Source: Adlercreutzia faecimuris
GTDB taxonomy: Bacteria; Actinomycetota; Coriobacteriia; Coriobacteriales; Eggerthellaceae
Reading direction: 5' to 3'
DNA: 64,000 nt
Assembly (NCBI RefSeq): GCF_022669055.1
Contig: NZ_JAJMLW010000001.1
Span: 62,001-126,000 of the forward strand
A program made the position numbers and the translations under genes. This document shows positions 7,783 to 16,936 of the stretch, one piece after another. Position 1 is the first letter of the stretch; each line of letters opens with the position of its first letter. Below the pieces are notes generated by a model, which was given only the letters and a program-made list of their open reading frames with translations, was not told the DNA's origin and searched no databases.

Positions 7783-9065
7783 AGCGCCGTCACCCCTCCC
7801 TTAGCGTCCTTGAGCACGTTCATGATCCCGACCGTCTTCACCGGGTCCATGAGCTTGCGCCTCAGGGGCACGCACGGCTCGCCGTCGACGATGAACAGGT
7901 TGTTCATCATGTCGCGGACCATGGCCGGGTACTCGTTGAAGATGCGCTTGGTGCTCTCCATGAAATGCGGGAACTTCTGGAACTGCCGCAGGTCCTTCAT
8001 CACGTAGGACCCGTCGAGCAGCTGGGTGTAGCGGGCGAGCTTGGCGGCGCTCACGTCGCCGGCGTCCAGGGCCTCGATGGCGGCCTGGGCGGCGAAGTCG
8101 CCCGAGGTCACCGCGAAGTCCATGCCGCGGACGCAGTAGCCCAGGTTGATGCAGAGCATGCCGGCGTCGCCCGTCACCAGGCAGCCGTCGGTCACCAGCT
8201 TGGGCACCATGGCGTAGCCGCCCTCGGGCACCATGTGGCCCGAGTACTCCACCACCTTGCCGCCCTTGACGGGCGGGGCGACGGCCGGGTGCTGCTTGAA
8301 GTCCTCGAACATCTGGTAGACCGGCGTGTCGGCCGTCACCAGGTCGGACAGCGTGGCCACCAGGCCCAGCGAGATGGAGTCCTTGTTGGTGTACATGAAC
8401 GCTCCGCCCACGTGCCCGTGGGTGGCGTCGCCGGCGAACAACCATGCCGCGCCCTCGCCGGGGGCCAGCAGCAGCCGGTCCTCGATGACCTCGGCCGGCA
8501 GCTCGATGAGCTCCTTCAGGCCCACAGCCATCTGGTGCGGCTGCGGCGTGGGGGCGCCGACGGCCTTGGCGGTGAGCAGCGAGTTCACGCCGTCCGCCAG
8601 GATGACGATGTCGGCGGTCAGCGTGTCCTCGCCGGCCACCACGCCCTTCACGGCGCCGTCCTCCGTCACCAGGTCGTCCACGGGGATGCCGTAGATGCAC
8701 TCGGCGCCCGCGTCCTCGGCCTGCTGGGCGAGCCACTGGTCGAAGGGGCCGCGCAGCACCGTCCAGGAATCCTCCCCCGGCGTGTGCATCTTGTCGGAGG
8801 TGAAGTCGATGGTGAAGTTGGCCTCCGGGTCGATGAGCGAGATGCGCTCATGGGTGACCCGGCGCTCCAGCGGCGCCTCCTCCTCGAAGTCGGGGAAGAC
8901 CTTCTTCAGCGAATGGGAGTAGATGCGCCCGCCGGTCATGTTCTTGGCTCCGGCGTAGTTGCCGCGCTCGATCATGAGCACGCTCTTCCCCGCCTTCGCC
9001 AGCTGGTAGGCGGCCACCGATCCGGCGCACCCCGCTCCTACCACGATAACGTCAAAGTCAGCCAT
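7779..9065 (-). CDS. fixC: FixC-like flavoprotein (ETF-quinone oxidoreductase family)
   Basis: A 428-residue FAD protein beginning with a Rossmann motif (VVGAGCAGSVAAYQLAKAG), with 'GGRIYSHSLKKVFPDF' and the later FAD-binding stretch 'GDAGMLCINLGYCVRGMDFA'. It matches FixC, the ETF:quinone-reductase-like subunit of the FixABCX complex. The ATG at 9065 is preferred to the upstream GTG at 9074 because GGGAG lies ten bases upstream of the ATG but abuts the GTG. It sits between fixB (18 bp) and fixX (4-bp overlap). Confidence 0.93.
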   Translation of the reverse strand: MADFDVIVVGAGCAGSVAAYQLAKAGKSVLMIERGNYAGAKNMTGGRIYSHSLKKVFPDFEEEAPLERRVTHERISLIDPEANFTIDFTSDKMHTPGEDSWTVLRGPFDQWLAQQAEDAGAECIYGIPVDDLVTEDGAVKGVVAGEDTLTADIVILADGVNSLLTAKAVGAPTPQPHQMAVGLKELIELPAEVIEDRLLLAPGEGAAWLFAGDATHGHVGGAFMYTNKDSISLGLVATLSDLVTADTPVYQMFEDFKQHPAVAPPVKGGKVVEYSGHMVPEGGYAMVPKLVTDGCLVTGDAGMLCINLGYCVRGMDFAVTSGDFAAQAAIEALDAGDVSAAKLARYTQLLDGSYVMKDLRQFQKFPHFMESTKRIFNEYPAMVRDMMNNLFIVDGEPCVPLRRKLMDPVKTVGIMNVLKDAKGGVTAL

Positions 9066-9083
9066 AGCGCTCACACTCCCGTC

Positions 9084-9968
9084 CTAGAGCTCCGCGTTGA
9101 TCTTGGGGAGCACGTCGGCGATGTCGCCCGCCAGGCCGTAGTCCACCTGCTGGAAGATAGGCGCGTTCTTGTCCTTGTTGATGGCGAAGCTCACCTTGGC
9201 GCGGTCGACGCCCACCATGTGCTGCATCTGGCCCGACACGCCGATGCCGACGTACACCTCGGGGTTGAGGATGAGGCCGGACACGCCGATGTAGGCCTCG
9301 CGCGGGAACCAGGTCTCGCTCTCGGTCAGCGGACGCGTGCAACCCAGCTCGGCGCCGATCTTCTGGCAGAAGTCGCGGGCCAGGCCCAGCTGCTCCTCGG
9401 CGGCGAAGCCGCGGCCGGCGGCCACCACGCGCTCGGCCGCCGTCAGGTCGACCTCGGCCGGCGGCAGGTCCTCGCGGGCCACCAGGGTCAGCGGGACGGC
9501 CGGCTCGACGAACGCGACGGCCTCGGCGGCGTCGGTGCCGCTGGGCTCGGCGTCGGCGAAGGTGCCGGGGGCCACGGTCACGAAGGTGACGGGCGTGGCG
9601 GCCTTGGCGGTGCGGACGCCCACGCCGCCGAAGTACATGCTCGTGGCCACGCCGTCGGCCAGGGCCATCGCGTCGGTGATGACGCTGGCGCCCTCGCGAG
9701 CGGCGATGCGCCCGGCGATGGTCTTCAGGCGGCGGGTGGGCTCCACCAGCACGATGTCGGGCTGCACGTCCTGGTACACCTGGTAGAACGTCTCCAGCGC
9801 GTCCTCCTTGGGATGCCCCTCGGGGACGGTGACGGTCACCACGCGGTCGGCCACGCCGGCCACGGGATCATCGAACGTGACGAGGGTGACCTCGTCGGCG
9901 AGCGTGCGGGCCCCGGCGGACAGCTCGCGGGCCGCGGGCTCGGATTCGGCGAAAACGAGTGCCTTCAT
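9084..9968 (-). CDS. fixB: Electron transfer flavoprotein alpha subunit (FixB)
   Basis: A 294-residue ETF-alpha protein. The C-terminal FAD-binding domain is recognisable ('VVAAGRGFAAEEQLGLARDF', 'GVSGQMQHMVGVDRAKVSFA', and 'AINKDKNAPIFQQVDYGLAG' near the end). With FixA it forms the ETF that exchanges electrons with the acyl-CoA dehydrogenase encoded upstream. The start has a GGGAGG ribosome site. Spacing to fixA is 14 bp. Confidence 0.94.
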   Translation of the reverse strand: MKALVFAESEPAARELSAGARTLADEVTLVTFDDPVAGVADRVVTVTVPEGHPKEDALETFYQVYQDVQPDIVLVEPTRRLKTIAGRIAAREGASVITDAMALADGVATSMYFGGVGVRTAKAATPVTFVTVAPGTFADAEPSGTDAAEAVAFVEPAVPLTLVAREDLPPAEVDLTAAERVVAAGRGFAAEEQLGLARDFCQKIGAELGCTRPLTESETWFPREAYIGVSGLILNPEVYVGIGVSGQMQHMVGVDRAKVSFAINKDKNAPIFQQVDYGLAGDIADVLPKINAEL

Positions 9969-9982
9969 CTTGTGCCTCCCTT

Positions 9983-10747
9983 CTACAGCGCGCCCTTGAG
10001 GGCGGCCACGAACGCGTCCAGCTCGCCGTCCTGGGCGGCGTCGAACAGCTCCTTCTTGCGCGCCGCGGGCTCGGGCGCGCTCACGTCGATGACCTCGACG
10101 GCCGCCGGGGCCAGCTCGCCCAGGTCGCCCGCCGCGTACATGGTCACCGGCTTCTTACCGGCCGCCAGGATGTCCTTCATGCCGGCTATGCGCGGCACGG
10201 CGATGTCGGGGCTCACCGACAGCACGGCGGGCAGCGGCAGCGTCACCGTCTCGCGCTCGTTCTCGAGCACGCGCTCGACGGTCACCGTGCCGTCGCCGGC
10301 GGTGATGGCCGTCACGCCGTTGAGCGACGGCCAGCCGAGCGCCTCGGCCAGCTGGACGTCCACCTGCTGGGCGTACAGGTCGGCCGACCCGTCGCCGCAG
10401 ATGACGAGGTCGATGCCGTCGGCCTGGTTCACCATGGCCGCCAGGGCCTGGGCCGTCTGGCGTGCGTCCATGTCGGCCAGCGCGTCGTCGGCCGCCATGG
10501 CCAGCGCGTCGATGCCGCGGGACAGGATGTTCTTCTTGGTCTTGGAGTCATCGACGCTCGCCGGCCCCGCCACGATGGCGGTGGTGGCGGCGCCGGTGTC
10601 GGCGGCCAGCAGCGCGGCCGCCTCGATGGCGTTGAGGTCATAGGTGCTCACGACGGGCTTCGCCTTCGACGCGTCGAGCTTGCGGTCGGCGGTGACGACG
10701 ATGTCCTGATCGTCCGGGAGCACCTTCACCATAACTGCGATATTCAC
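9983..10747 (-). CDS. fixA: Electron transfer flavoprotein beta subunit (FixA)
   Basis: A 254-residue ETF-beta protein with 'VKVLPDDQDI' at the N terminus, 'STYDLNAIEAAALL' and 'ICGDGSADLYAQQVDVQLAE', as in FixA. The frame stays open ten codons further upstream, but the GTG at 10747 has AGGAG with six bases of spacing and begins right at the conserved NIAVMVK stretch. It lies 33 bp after the acyl-CoA dehydrogenase gene, the same order (caiA next to fixA) as in related anaerobic CoA-ester reductase operons. Confidence 0.93.
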   Translation of the reverse strand: MNIAVMVKVLPDDQDIVVTADRKLDASKAKPVVSTYDLNAIEAAALLAADTGAATTAIVAGPASVDDSKTKKNILSRGIDALAMAADDALADMDARQTAQALAAMVNQADGIDLVICGDGSADLYAQQVDVQLAEALGWPSLNGVTAITAGDGTVTVERVLENERETVTLPLPAVLSVSPDIAVPRIAGMKDILAAGKKPVTMYAAGDLGELAPAAVEVIDVSAPEPAARKKELFDAAQDGELDAFVAALKGAL

Positions 10748-10780
10748 GATCTGCTCCTTTTCGCTTCGCTCGGGCACGGG

Positions 10781-11944
10781 CTACAACAGGTCGGCGGCGT
10801 ACTTCTTGACCACCTGGCGACCGGCGATGTGAACCATGATCTCCTCGGTGCCGCCCGCGAAGGAGTCGCCGCGGCAGTCCTCCCAGATACGGCCGATGCG
10901 GCACTCGGTGGTGTAGCCGATGCCGCCGAAGATCTGCATGGCGTCAGAGGCGACCTTCGTGCACATCGAAGACAGGTAGCGCTTGCACAGCGCGCTGTCG
11001 AGGCGCACGGACATGCCCTGGTCGAATTCCCAGGCCGTCTTGTACAGCAGGTTGCGCATGTTCTGGACGGTGGTCTCCATGTCGGTCAGCTTCTCCTGGA
11101 TCAGCTGGTGCATGTAGAGCGGCTTGCCGAAGGTCATGCGCTGGGCGGCGTAGCGGGCGGCGTCCTCGAGGGCGGCCTGCGCCAGGCCCAGGCTGTGGGC
11201 GGCCAGCATGATGCGCTCGAGCTCGAAGTTCTTCATGAGCTGCTTGAAGCCCTCGCCCTTCTTGCCGAGCAGCATGTCCTGGGGCACCACGACGTTGTCG
11301 AAGTAGATCTCGTCGAAGTTGGTGATGGTCTGGCCGATCTTGTGCAGCGGGGCCATCTTGACGCCCTCGGCGTCCTTCGGGATGAGGAACATCGACATGG
11401 ACTTGTTGTCGTGGGACGGATCCTCGTCCTTGCCGATGAACATGATGAACGGGGCCGTCTCGGCATGGCTGACCATGGTCTTGGTGCCGTTGAGGACGCA
11501 GGTGCCGTCATCGTTCCAGTGGACGGTGGCCGTCATGGACATGTTGTCGGATCCGGCGCCGGGCTCGGAAAGCGCCAGCGAGAAGCACTGCTCGCCGGTC
11601 TTCTGGTAGGCTTCCATGCCCATCTTCACCTGCTCGGGGCTGCCGAACTCGGCCAGGTCGAACATGGCCAGGCCGTAGGACATGAAGGACATCGTGGCGC
11701 CGGTGCAGCGCATGAGCTCCTCCACCACCAGCGCCAGGGTCACGGCGTCGCTGGGGATGCCGCCGTATTCCTCGGGGAGGAACAGGTAGCCGAAGCCGGC
11801 GTCGAGGTAGGCCTTGCACACCTCGGGCTCGACGCGACGATCCTTGTACCACTTCTGGATGCGCTCCTCGGTGATCTCGCGGGCGCAGAACTCGCGAAGG
11901 TTGTCGAGCATCAGTTCTTGCTCATCGGTGATCTTGAAATCCAT
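10781..11944 (-). CDS. Acyl-CoA dehydrogenase, CaiA-like (enoyl-CoA reductase)
   Basis: A 387-residue acyl-CoA dehydrogenase of normal length, with 'GFGYLFLPEEYGG', 'CFSLALSEPGAGSDNMSM' and the C-terminal 'DCRGDSFAGGTEEIMVHIAG'. It resembles CaiA (crotonobetainyl-CoA reductase), which runs in the reducing direction with electrons from FixAB. The neighbouring CoA ligase and CoA transferase genes supply CoA esters. The true substrate is unknown: no caiD hydratase, caiE or CaiT-type carrier is present here. Start: ATG with GGAG six bases upstream. Confidence 0.93.
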   Translation of the reverse strand: MDFKITDEQELMLDNLREFCAREITEERIQKWYKDRRVEPEVCKAYLDAGFGYLFLPEEYGGIPSDAVTLALVVEELMRCTGATMSFMSYGLAMFDLAEFGSPEQVKMGMEAYQKTGEQCFSLALSEPGAGSDNMSMTATVHWNDDGTCVLNGTKTMVSHAETAPFIMFIGKDEDPSHDNKSMSMFLIPKDAEGVKMAPLHKIGQTITNFDEIYFDNVVVPQDMLLGKKGEGFKQLMKNFELERIMLAAHSLGLAQAALEDAARYAAQRMTFGKPLYMHQLIQEKLTDMETTVQNMRNLLYKTAWEFDQGMSVRLDSALCKRYLSSMCTKVASDAMQIFGGIGYTTECRIGRIWEDCRGDSFAGGTEEIMVHIAGRQVVKKYAADLL

Positions 11945-11999
11945 GGCACACTCCGTTCTTCGATCGTCTTGCTTTCCAGGTCTATGCTTGAGCGGCCAC

Positions 12000-12033
12000 G
12001 GGCGCCCTCCCCCCTGGTGGCGGGAGGATGCCC
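12000..12033 (-). other. Hairpin in the caiC-caiA intergenic gap
   Basis: Stem of GGGC and CCTCCC blocks with their complements, just after the caiC-like stop. It could be an mRNA-processing or attenuation hairpin within the operon; no T-run is present. Confidence 0.35.
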
Positions 12034-12049
12034 GTTTCCGCTGGCTGCC

Positions 12050-13762
12050 TCAGGGGCGGCGGCGGGCCGCCTCGCGGGCCCGCAGCGCCCGCTTGTCGGG
12101 CTTGCCCAGGTGCGTGGTGGGGATGCGGTCGATGAACTCCACGTACTTGGGGCATTTGTAGGCCAGCAGGTGCTCGTGGCAGTAGGCGATGGCCTCCTGC
12201 TCGGTCAGCTGCGCGCCCGGGTGCAGCACGACGAAGCTCTTGGGGCGCTCGACCGACCGCTCGTCGGGGACGCCCACCGTGCACGCCTCGGCCACCGCCG
12301 GGTGCGCGAACAGCACCTCGTCGATCTCGCGCGGGAACACGCTGAACCCGCCGACGCAGATCACGTCCTTGATGCGGTCGACCACGAACAGGCAGCCGGA
12401 CTCGTCGAAGTAGCCCACGTCCCCGCTGTAGATCCAGTCGCCGCGGAAGGCCTTGGCCGTCTCCTCGGGCACATGCCAGTACTCCTTGATGACCTGCGGC
12501 CCGCGGAAGATGACCTCGCCGTGCTCGCCGAACCCGAGCGGGCGCTCGCCCGTCTCCAGGTCGACCACCAGCACGTCGGTGTCGATGCAGGGCACCCCCA
12601 CGCTGCCGGCGGAGGCGCCGCGCAGCACCGGGGTGAGGGTGACCGGGCCGGCGGTCTCGGTCATGCCGTAGTCCTCGACCACGGCCACATCGGGATGCAG
12701 CCGCTCGAAGCGCCGCATGATCTCGCCGGACGTGGCGGCGCAGCTGACCACCACGGCCCGCAGCGACGACACGTCCCGGCTCTCCCGCTCCTCGGCCGAG
12801 CAGAAGTCGTTGAGCAGCGTGGGCACCGCGCCCCATACCGTGGGACGGTGGCGCTCCACCAACGCGGCGAGGGACGGGCCGTCCAGGTGCTCGGCCAGCA
12901 CCACGGGGCCGCCCGCTACGAACCCCCAGTTCACGCCGAAGTTCATGCCGTAGGCGTGAGTCATGGGACTCGTGACCAGGCTCGTCATGGCGCGGCCCTC
13001 GCCCAGCAGCGGCTCAAGGTCGCGGAAGAACAGGCGCTGGGCCTGCAGCAGCATCCGGTTGGTGAGGGGGCAGCCCTTGCTCACGCCCGTGGTGCCGCCG
13101 GTGTAGATGATCATGGCCGGGTCGTCAGGGGCGGGCGGGTCGGCCGGCTCGGGGGCCGGGCCGTCGGCCGCCACGCGGGCGAAGGAGGCCACGGGGACGG
13201 GAGGCTCGGTCGGCAGCGCGGCGGGGATGGCGGGCGCCTCCGCGGCCTCGGGGGCGTCGTCGGCCACCGCCAGCACGATCCGCGGGGCCGCGCCGGCGCG
13301 CTCCGCGGCCGCCGCCAGGTCGTCCAGCCGCCCGGCAGGGGCCACCACGGCCGCCGGGGCGCAGTCGGCCAGGTTCGCCGCCATCTCGTCCACGGTCGAG
13401 CGCGGGTTCACGCCCACCACCACGTAGCCGGCCTTGTAGCAGGCCATGTACGCCTCGATCAGCTCGGGCACGTTGCCCAGCATCACGACCACGCGGTCAC
13501 CCCGCGTGACGCCGGCCGCGGCCAGCGCGGCCGCCACGCGGCACGCCGCCTCGTTGGTCTGACGGTAGGTGAGCGCCTCGTCGCGGTAGGCCGCGTGCAC
13601 GGCGTCGGGCCGATCCGCCACCGTCGCGGCGATGCAGTCGGCCATGGTGACGTCGGGCAGGGGGTCGTGGCGAGGAACGCCGGCGTCGTAGGCGGCCTGC
13701 CAGAGGGGCTCCAGCTCGGCGACCTTGCGGTCGAACCGCGCCTCCCACGTCTCGGATGCCAT
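12050..13762 (-). CDS. Acyl-CoA synthetase / AMP-dependent CoA ligase, CaiC-like
   Basis: A 570-residue ANL-superfamily ligase. The P-loop AMP-binding motif YTGGTTGVSKG is at about residue 220, followed by 'VEDYGMTETAGPVTL', 'YSGDVGYFDESGCLFVVDR' and the C-terminal lysine region 'TTHLGKPDKRALRAREA'. It activates a carboxylic acid to its CoA ester. The frame is open a further 52 codons upstream, but that part is an ACGAA-type simple repeat and the ATG at 13762 has GGAGG at a good distance. It lies between the MFS carrier and caiA-like genes, so it probably primes the CoA-ester cycle that the CaiB-like transferase would sustain. Confidence 0.9.
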   Translation of the reverse strand: MASETWEARFDRKVAELEPLWQAAYDAGVPRHDPLPDVTMADCIAATVADRPDAVHAAYRDEALTYRQTNEAACRVAAALAAAGVTRGDRVVVMLGNVPELIEAYMACYKAGYVVVGVNPRSTVDEMAANLADCAPAAVVAPAGRLDDLAAAAERAGAAPRIVLAVADDAPEAAEAPAIPAALPTEPPVPVASFARVAADGPAPEPADPPAPDDPAMIIYTGGTTGVSKGCPLTNRMLLQAQRLFFRDLEPLLGEGRAMTSLVTSPMTHAYGMNFGVNWGFVAGGPVVLAEHLDGPSLAALVERHRPTVWGAVPTLLNDFCSAEERESRDVSSLRAVVVSCAATSGEIMRRFERLHPDVAVVEDYGMTETAGPVTLTPVLRGASAGSVGVPCIDTDVLVVDLETGERPLGFGEHGEVIFRGPQVIKEYWHVPEETAKAFRGDWIYSGDVGYFDESGCLFVVDRIKDVICVGGFSVFPREIDEVLFAHPAVAEACTVGVPDERSVERPKSFVVLHPGAQLTEQEAIAYCHEHLLAYKCPKYVEFIDRIPTTHLGKPDKRALRAREAARRRP

Positions 13763-13772
13763 GGTTCCTCCC

Positions 13773-13850
13773 TTCATCGTTCGTATCGTTTCGTATCGGT
13801 TCGTTTCGTCTTGCCTGTTTCGTTCGTTTCGTTCGTTCCGTTCGTCTCGC
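13773..13850 (-). repeat. Short simple-sequence tract (CGTTT/CGTT units) upstream of the CaiC-like gene
   Basis: About 75 bp made of interspersed 4- and 5-base units (TCGTT, TCGTTT), reading as ACGAA/ACGAAA on the coding strand. It lies between the MFS stop and the caiC-like ribosome site. Copy-number change could alter mRNA leader length, though the units are not perfectly tandem. Confidence 0.5.
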
Positions 13851-13945
13851 CCGCCGCCGGCCTCGCCGCCTCGCGGGGCGGCCGGCGGCGGCTGGGCGGC
13901 GGGTGCGCCGCGCGCCACGCCCTGCGGCGCGCCCGCCTGGGTTCC

Positions 13946-15256
13946 CTACTTCACGTCCGGGTTCTCAGCGGCCCAGGCCCACAGCCCCTTACGGGTCTTG
14001 AGCGCCACGAGGAGGGCCAGCAGGGCCAGCACGCCGATCACCATGTCGATGATGAAGGCGCCGCTGTAGGATCCGGTGATGTCGTAGATCCAGCCCCAGA
14101 AGGTGGATCCGACGGCCGCGCACAGCGGCATCACGACGGCCACGTAGGCGAAGATGCGGTCGTAGGACACGTTGCCGAACAGCTTGCGGGCCACCTGCGG
14201 CACGTTGGTGGGCTGCACCGCGAAGAAGATGCCGAAGCAGACGGCGCCCACGTACAGCCAGATGACGCTGTCGCCGCCGAAGAGCATCATGCAGGCCAGG
14301 CCGACGATCATGGGCACGATGCCGACGATGTTGGACAGCACGATGGAGTAGTCGTTCAGGAAGCCCAGGATGAGCTTGCCGAACAGCGAGGACAGCATGA
14401 TGGTCGAGGCCACGAGCGCGCCGGTGGCGGCGTCATAGCCGATGGAGGTCGTGAAGGACGGGAAGAAGTAGTTCATGGTCAGGCCGATGTTGGCCAGGCC
14501 GGCGAAGATGCAGCACAGCACGAAGGTCGAGGGCTTCTTGAGGGCCTGCTTGAGGGTGATGCCGTCGGTCTTGGTGGCCGCGGCCTTCTCGGCGGCCTGC
14601 ACCTCGGGGTCGTCCCAGCCCAGCGGCTTGAGGCCCTTGTCCTCGGGGCGGCTGCGCACCACGATCAGCGCGAGCGGGATGCAGATGACCAGCACGAGGA
14701 TGGCCTGGTACAGGTAGGCGGTACGCCAGCCGGCCGACTGGATGATGCTCGAGAACACGGGCGCCAGCAGCGTGCCCGATATGGACGTGCACGCCATGCC
14801 CACGCCGATGAGCAGGCCGATGCGCTTCTTGAACCAGCGGCCCACCACCACGGGCACGATCAGCCACAGGAGCCACGCGTTGCCGATGCCCATGAGCACG
14901 CCGGCCACGTAGAACCACTCGATGGATGGGGCGTAGGACATCAGCAGCAGCGCCACGCCCACCAGCGCGCAGGCGATGGACAGGATGATGCGCAGGTCCA
15001 CCTTCTGCAGCAGCGGGCCGGCCCAGAACAGGTTGGCGACGCAGGCGGTGGCGTAGACGAGCGTCATGTAGAAGCCGACGTTGGCGCGGCCCACGCCGAA
15101 GGCGGTGGCCACCGACTCGTAGTAGATGCTCGCGGTGTTGAAGGTGAACGCGCACGCCAGGAACATGCAGATGCACACGGCGATGTAAACGTACCACCCG
15201 TAGTAGACCTTGCCCGATTTCGCGGGCGCTTCGGCGGTTTTAGGTTGCGAGGTCAT
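13946..15256 (-). CDS. MFS transporter, oxalate/formate-antiporter-like (OFA) family
   Basis: A 436-residue carrier with twelve predicted helices, beginning 'YYGWYVYIAVCICMFLACAF', followed by 'GVGRANVGFYMTLVYATACV', 'GIGNAWLLWLIVPVVVGRWF' and the loop 'VVRSRPEDKGLKPLGWDD', the usual OFA-type pattern. OFA carriers exchange or import small carboxylates. Its place between the caiB-like and caiC-like genes suggests it brings in the acid that is activated to a CoA ester, a role filled in carnitine operons by the unrelated BCCT carrier CaiT. The substrate is inferred, not shown. Confidence 0.87.
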   Translation of the reverse strand: MTSQPKTAEAPAKSGKVYYGWYVYIAVCICMFLACAFTFNTASIYYESVATAFGVGRANVGFYMTLVYATACVANLFWAGPLLQKVDLRIILSIACALVGVALLLMSYAPSIEWFYVAGVLMGIGNAWLLWLIVPVVVGRWFKKRIGLLIGVGMACTSISGTLLAPVFSSIIQSAGWRTAYLYQAILVLVICIPLALIVVRSRPEDKGLKPLGWDDPEVQAAEKAAATKTDGITLKQALKKPSTFVLCCIFAGLANIGLTMNYFFPSFTTSIGYDAATGALVASTIMLSSLFGKLILGFLNDYSIVLSNIVGIVPMIVGLACMMLFGGDSVIWLYVGAVCFGIFFAVQPTNVPQVARKLFGNVSYDRIFAYVAVVMPLCAAVGSTFWGWIYDITGSYSGAFIIDMVIGVLALLALLVALKTRKGLWAWAAENPDVK

Positions 15257-15325
15257 AGGGTCCCCCTTTCTGCGGAGAGCCTTGGTCGGATTTGGCTTTG
15301 GAGCCTCTTCGGTTGTGACGGTGTC

Positions 15326-16552
15326 CTAGCGGGAGTGGATCAGCTCCGGATCGTTGTTGATGACGCCCTTGGCGTAGAGCTCGTCGATCTCGGCGGGGGT
15401 GTAGCCGAGCTCGCCCATGATCTCCTCGTTGTGCTGGCCGAAGGCGGGGCAGGGCCCCCACACCTTCGCCGGGTGGTTCTTGAACTTGGGATAGGGCGCT
15501 ACGGCGCGGATCTTCGTCCCCTTCACGGACTCCCATTCGATGATGTCCTCGCGGGCCTGGACGTGCGGATCAACCTCCACCTCGGCGAAGGTGTTGATGC
15601 GCGACACGGGGATGTTGTGCTCGAGCATGATCTGCTCGGCCTCCTCCACCGTGCGCTCGGCGAGCCACGCCTCCAGGGCGGCGAGGAAGGTCTTGCCGGC
15701 CTCCGTCTCGATGCTCCACGTCGCGGAGCCCTCGGGGAACACGTCGGTGCCGTAGGGCAGGCCCAGAAGCTCGTTGCCGCGCTTCATGACGGCCGCGCCG
15801 TTGAAGCAGCAGAACAGGTAGCCGTCCTTGCACTGGTAGGCGCCCCAGCCGGCGTTGATGTTCTGCTCGCCCGCCGTCGGGAAGGTCTTGTGGTTGGTGA
15901 ACCAGTCGATGGAGTAGATGCTCGTGCGCAGCATGCACTCGTACTGGCTGGCGTCGATGGAGTCGCCGACGCCCGTGCGCTCGGCCTGGTGCCACGCGGC
16001 CAGCAGCGCGATGCACGCGTAGAGGGCCGTGGTGTAGTCGCTGGCGAACTGGCCGACGGCATAGGGCGGCGAGAAGGGGTTCTCGTTCTCGTGCAGGTAG
16101 CCCGAGAAGGCCTGGCCGATGGCGTCGAAGGAGGGGCGCTTGACGTACTCCGGCACGCCGGTCTGCCCGAAGCCCGAGATGTGGCCGATGACCAGCTTGG
16201 GATTGCGCTCCCACAGCACGTCATCGGACAAGCCCAGGCGATCGAACTGGCCGCCCTTGGACGACTCGATGAAGATGTCGGCGTCCTCGATGAGCTTGAG
16301 CATGAGCTCGCGGCCCTCGTCGCTCTTCATGCGCACGGCCATCGCGCGGCAGTTGCGGCGCTCGCCCTCGCACTACCAGTTGGGGGTGCCGCGGGTGAAG
16401 TCGGGGGCGTCCGCGTTCTCGACCCAGATCACGTCGGCGCCGTACTCAGCCAGCACCGTGGCGATGAAGGGACCCGCGAGCGAGGACGAGGCGCTCACCA
16501 CCTTGAGATCCGACAGCGTGCCGAATTCCGGCTTGTTTTTGTTACGCCACAT
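15326..16552 (-). pseudogene. CaiB-like CoA transferase interrupted by an in-frame amber codon
   Basis: Read through, the frame gives about 408 residues, the normal length of class III CoA transferases such as CaiB. The N-terminal part starts at the ATG at 16552 behind GGAGG ('SDLKVVSASSSLAGPFIATV') and ends at TAG (16373-16375, codon 60: RGTPNW-stop-CEGERRNCRAM). The remaining part resumes in the same frame and carries 'GQTGVPEYVKRPSFDAIGQA'. Everything after the stop is intact, so the change is either a recent nonsense mutation (one base from a CAG or TAC/TAT codon), a sequence error, or recoding. It is the first gene of the cai-fix operon. If truly null, the cell would rely on the CaiC-like ligase to make CoA esters. 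Confidence 0.85.
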
Positions 16553-16878
16553 CGTTCCTCCTTGGTCTTGGGGGTATGTTTCCAGGTCAAACCACGGCCT
16601 TATGAACGATTGAGGGCAGTACCTGCTTGAAGCACGGTGGAACAAGGTGAAGCGGAAACGCAAACGGCTCCTCGTGGTAGCGGGAAGAACCATCCCTGAT
16701 GAGGAGCGTTAGCGTTAGAGTAGTACTTCGGCAGAGTTTTGGAATTTAAATGGATTCACTGTAAAAACGCTGCCCCATCCTTGTTTCCTTTCTGTAAACC
16801 GATCATGACCTTTCCGCACATCTTTACCCCGCTAAAGCACGCCAACACAGCGCGATGCCACGCGAACCGCGCTTTCCC
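16553..16878. other. Intergenic region upstream of the caiB-like gene; no gene seen
   Basis: About 330 bp, notably AT-richer around 16730-16800. It must hold the promoter of the minus-strand cai-fix operon, but I could not pick a convincing -35/-10 pair. No protein or RNA gene is evident. Confidence 0.4.
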
Positions 16879-16907
16879 TTGACTGCTTCGCAGCGACTCC
16901 TTAGTAT
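16879..16907 (+). promoter_or_regulatory. Promoter of the RelB/PIN operon
   Basis: TTGACT (16879-16884), 17-bp spacer, TAGTAT (16902-16907), a near-consensus housekeeping promoter. A GTAATAC direct repeat (two copies nine bases apart) follows directly and may be an antitoxin operator. Confidence 0.7.
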
Positions 16908-16936
16908 GTAATACACGTAATACGAAAGGAGGCGCC

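Noticed and set aside
13773-13850. CRISPR-like or phase-variable repeat before the CaiC-like gene
   Set aside because: Units are 4-5 bases, irregular and without spacers; not a CRISPR array, and outside the chosen reading frame.
16373-16375. Pyrrolysine insertion at the CaiB amber codon
   Set aside because: No pyl genes or PYLIS evidence in the window, and CoA transferases are not known pyrrolysine proteins; a nonsense mutation is simpler.
9959-16630. A very long open frame on the plus strand, opposite the cai-fix operon
   Set aside because: It mirrors the codons of well-identified genes on the minus strand (high GC third positions keep antisense frames open), has no ribosome site and reads as His/Gln/Arg/Gly-rich nonsense. 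The long frame at about 5194-7533 was rejected for the same reason.
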